Below, piece after piece: positions 61,787 to 64,000 of a DNA stretch of 64,000 nucleotides (position 1 is the first letter of the stretch; every line of letters begins with the position of its first letter). Under the pieces are notes generated by a model. It searched no databases. It saw only the letters and a list, made by a program, of their open reading frames with translations, and was not told the DNA's origin. A program made the position numbers and the translations under genes. Source of the stretch: Lacinutrix mariniflava (GTDB taxonomy: Bacteria; Bacteroidota; Bacteroidia; Flavobacteriales; Flavobacteriaceae); NCBI RefSeq assembly GCF_001418015.1, contig NZ_LIQG01000029.1:1-64000 (forward strand), written 5' to 3'.

Positions 61787-62407
61787 TTAGTTTTCTCTTA
61801 AAAAAGTACTGACTTCAATAGCAACATCTTCCCAAGTTTTACTAACACCATCTTCTCCTTTATGTAAATCGAAACAGACTTTGTTTAAAGCACTTAAAGC
61901 GCCTAAAGCATCCCAGTTTTTAATATCCATAGTTCCAGATAAAGTTACACGTCTTTCGTCAGTAATTTTAACATCTAACGGTAAATCTTTAGTAACACCA
62001 TTCATTGTAATAGAAGCAGCATATTTACCATTGTTATATTTAATTTTTCCCTTTAAGAATTCTGGATCTAACATTTCTCCAAAAAATGAAGTTTTTAATT
62101 TTAAATCTCTAGCGTCATTATTTGTAAATAATCCACTAACAGGAATAGAAAAACTTAGATTATTTAATGCTTCTTCAGGAGTTGCTCCAGATTTTTCTTC
62201 AAATTTTAAAATATTAAATTGTCCTCCAACAGGTACTTTTTCTGTTGTTTTATAAGCAGTCCATTTTACAGAGGTACCTTCAGGTTTAACAACAAATTTT
62301 GTTGTCTCTGCTACTACCTTTTCTGAGTCAGTAGTTTTAGTTTCATTTTTACAACTTGTAGTAAATGCTAAAACCGTTAAGAATGAGAGTAATACTATTT
62401 TTTTCAT
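61787..62407 (-). CDS. YceI-family lipoprotein
   Basis: A 206-residue lipoprotein (signal LTVLAFTTSC, lipobox Cys 19) with a YceI-type lipocalin-like barrel (VKWTAYKTTEKVPVGGQFNILKF, VSGLFTNNDARDLKLKTSFFGEMLDPEF, ASITMNGVTKDLPLDVKI). YceI proteins bind polyisoprenoids or amphiphiles in the periplasm and are often induced by stress. It ends at a terminator before the sigma gene. Confidence 0.9.
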   Translation of the reverse strand: MKKIVLLSFLTVLAFTTSCKNETKTTDSEKVVAETTKFVVKPEGTSVKWTAYKTTEKVPVGGQFNILKFEEKSGATPEEALNNLSFSIPVSGLFTNNDARDLKLKTSFFGEMLDPEFLKGKIKYNNGKYAASITMNGVTKDLPLDVKITDERRVTLSGTMDIKNWDALGALSALNKVCFDLHKGEDGVSKTWEDVAIEVSTFLREN

Positions 62408-62476
62408 GGTAATAATTAGTTTAAGTTTTAATTTAGAAAGTTAAGCTTATTAATAGTGTTTTGCAAGTAACTGTTG

Positions 62477-64000
62477 TTAATCTATTTTAAATTCTTTTAT
62501 CTCTTTAAATTCTGAAATGCTTAGACTTTCAATTTTTATTTGATAAGATTTCCATTCGTCATTAAAAAATATATTTGTTTGTTTTAAAGCATCATTTAAA
62601 GCCTTTTTTGCATGAGTTAAAAGAATGGTTTCTGTGCCAGTAATACCGTTTTTTCTTGAACTAATATAACTGCTCGCTTTATTTAATCTAGAGTTTACAG
62701 TAGGTAGATTACTTCTTGTAATGCCTTGACGTTTGTCTTCTGTTCCGAAGAAAATAGCAAGCAATTCATCTATTTTTTTAATGCTATTTTTCGATGCTTT
62801 TATTTCGTCTTTATAGTTTTCTTTATCTAAAGCGCTGAGGTCTTTTTTGTATTTTTCAGCAGACTTTTTACTTTCGGCTAATTGCTTTGTAGCATCAGCC
62901 ATGGTCTGTCTTATTATTTCTATTTCTTTTAATGCTGAATAAATTTCGTTTGTACTTTCGGTAGAAACCTCAATTCGCGGATCGTCTTTAACAACAATTT
63001 GTTCTTCCGAAGTTAAATTACCATAATGCATCACAGCTTTATAAGATCCAGGTTTAACTGAAATACCACTAGGTTCATTAGTTCTTTTTCTTATTGATTT
63101 AGAAGGGTAATCGACACCTTTTTCTCGCAATCTCCAAGTCCAATTATATATTCCAGTAGAGTCTGGAGTTTTTTGTTTTATAGTTCTTATTAATTTATCG
63201 TTGTTATAAATTTTCATAGTAATTGAATCCCATTTTACTACATTTTCGTCGTCTTCAATTATCTCATCATTCTCTTTTTCATCATCCTTCTTTTCTTCTT
63301 TTTTAGTTTCATCAACCTTCACATAATATCTAAAACGTCCTCCAGAACCTCTATTGTCTCCAGAGTACATGGCATCACCACCAAAACGACTTCCTGTTGC
63401 TTGTTGGTAAGCTGCTTTGTAAGCAGTGGGAGGTGAGAAGAGTTCTAATTTTGTATTTGCTATTTCATGTCTTGCAATAGCGCGTAACGGTCTCAAATCG
63501 TCTAGAACCCATGCTGCACGACCAAAAGTACCAATCACTAAATCGTGTTCTCTTGGGTGAATTACCAAATCTTTTACAGGAACTGTTGGGAAGTTATTAG
63601 AATCCCATTTTGTCCATTTTTGTCCAGCATTTGTAGAAACATATAAACCATCATCTGTACCTAAAAAAAGTAGGTTTGGTTCTTCTAAATCTTCAACAAT
63701 AGATAAGGTATAACTTTTAACATCGTTAGCGTCTACAATGCGTTCCCAAGATTTTCCGTAATTTTTAGTTCGGTAAGCATAAGGTTCGAAATTAAAACGT
63801 CTGTAATCGTTTGCCACTAAAAGTGCTTCACCTTTTGCTTTATTACTCGCTTTTATTTGCACTATCCAACTGCCTTTTGGCAAGCCTTTTAAATTTTTAC
63901 TAACATCGTTCCATGTTTTTCCTCCATTTTGGGTAACATGTACACGTCCATCGTCGGTTCCCACCCAAAGCATATCTTTTTCAACAGGTGAAGGTTCAAT
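62477..64000 (-). CDS. BNR/sortilin-like glycosidase-type protein (partial, 3' end)
   Basis: The frame stays open to the window edge (IEPSPVEKD precedes the first internal ATG at 63973), so the N-terminus lies outside. The visible part has BNR repeats (VGTDDGRVHVTQNGGKTW, LFLGTDDGLYVSTNAGQKW) of the VPS10/sortilin-like beta-propeller, an acidic Lys/Glu linker, and a C-terminal helical part (ADATKQLAESKKSAEKYKKDL). Such large flavobacterial proteins are annotated as glycosyl hydrolases, but no catalytic residue can be pointed out here. Confidence 0.85.
   Translation of the reverse strand: MEPSPVEKDMLWVGTDDGRVHVTQNGGKTWNDVSKNLKGLPKGSWIVQIKASNKAKGEALLVANDYRRFNFEPYAYRTKNYGKSWERIVDANDVKSYTLSIVEDLEEPNLLFLGTDDGLYVSTNAGQKWTKWDSNNFPTVPVKDLVIHPREHDLVIGTFGRAAWVLDDLRPLRAIARHEIANTKLELFSPPTAYKAAYQQATGSRFGGDAMYSGDNRGSGGRFRYYVKVDETKKEEKKDDEKENDEIIEDDENVVKWDSITMKIYNNDKLIRTIKQKTPDSTGIYNWTWRLREKGVDYPSKSIRKRTNEPSGISVKPGSYKAVMHYGNLTSEEQIVVKDDPRIEVSTESTNEIYSALKEIEIIRQTMADATKQLAESKKSAEKYKKDLSALDKENYKDEIKASKNSIKKIDELLAIFFGTEDKRQGITRSNLPTVNSRLNKASSYISSRKNGITGTETILLTHAKKALNDALKQTNIFFNDEWKSYQIKIESLSISEFKEIKEFKID

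Overview
The window is AT-rich, dense in genes and typical of a flavobacterium (Bacteroidota, Flavobacteriaceae, probably marine). The signs are TonB-dependent receptors with a carboxypeptidase-like regulatory domain, a type IX secretion sorting tail, TAnnTTTG (-7) promoter boxes, almost no Shine-Dalgarno sequences, several DUF families common in that family, and a Bacteroidetes-type (subtype iii) T6SS tube protein, TssD. I cannot name the species. No rRNA, tRNA, CRISPR array, integrase or transposase was seen.

Layout. 0-9.3 kb: a PadR/PspC/DUF2807 envelope-stress-like cluster, several small conserved genes, an outer-membrane barrel gene, and a divergent oxyR/dps pair with an ATAG-N7-CTAT operator. 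9.4-17.8 kb: an OmpA/TSP3 protein, then a tightly overlapping operon (SpoIIM-like, membrane protein, DUF4129, DUF4350, MoxR, DUF58) with a divergent RDD gene. 17.8-29.7 kb: housekeeping and signalling genes (DUF1569, TRIC-like channel, cyclophilin, CoA NUDIX, PlsC, GAF histidine kinase plus response regulator, ECF sigma factor with membrane partners, YhhN, NDH-2, TonB receptor). 29.7-34.4 kb: a large orphan P-loop ATPase, an exported protein and a T9SS cargo.

35-48.6 kb, all on the minus strand, is the accessory part: a T6SS effector/immunity island. Two genes have near-identical TssD N-termini fused to different C-terminal metzincin-type (HExxHxxGxxH plus Met-turn) domains. Each is followed by predicted immunity genes (lipoproteins, MORN-like and YD/Rhs-like paralogues) and by worn-down leftovers: an orphan His/Cys effector domain lacking its front end, a lipoprotein pair of which one copy carries an in-frame stop and the other has no start codon, and a truncated immunity copy joined to what looks like an effector tail. 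The second TssD-metzincin gene is interrupted at an A7 run that is also a perfect -1 slippery sequence. Four minus-strand promoters (31.8, 33.2, 46.7 and 48.6 kb) share a 20-bp palindrome of the form AATACGTAG-AA-CTACGTATT lying 20-22 bp upstream of a -7-like box, which suggests one regulon. A repeated double-hairpin element lies on each side of the island (34.8 and 48.7 kb).

49-64 kb: a LytS-like kinase with a fused 2TM domain, two free 2TM proteins and a LytTR regulator; a class II Fic protein with an inverted repeat over its promoter; a LETM1-related protein; a DUF4331/TPR/TonB-receptor operon followed by three consecutive hairpins; an ECF sigma/anti-sigma pair; a YceI lipoprotein; and the end of a BNR/sortilin-like glycosidase-type protein that runs off the window.
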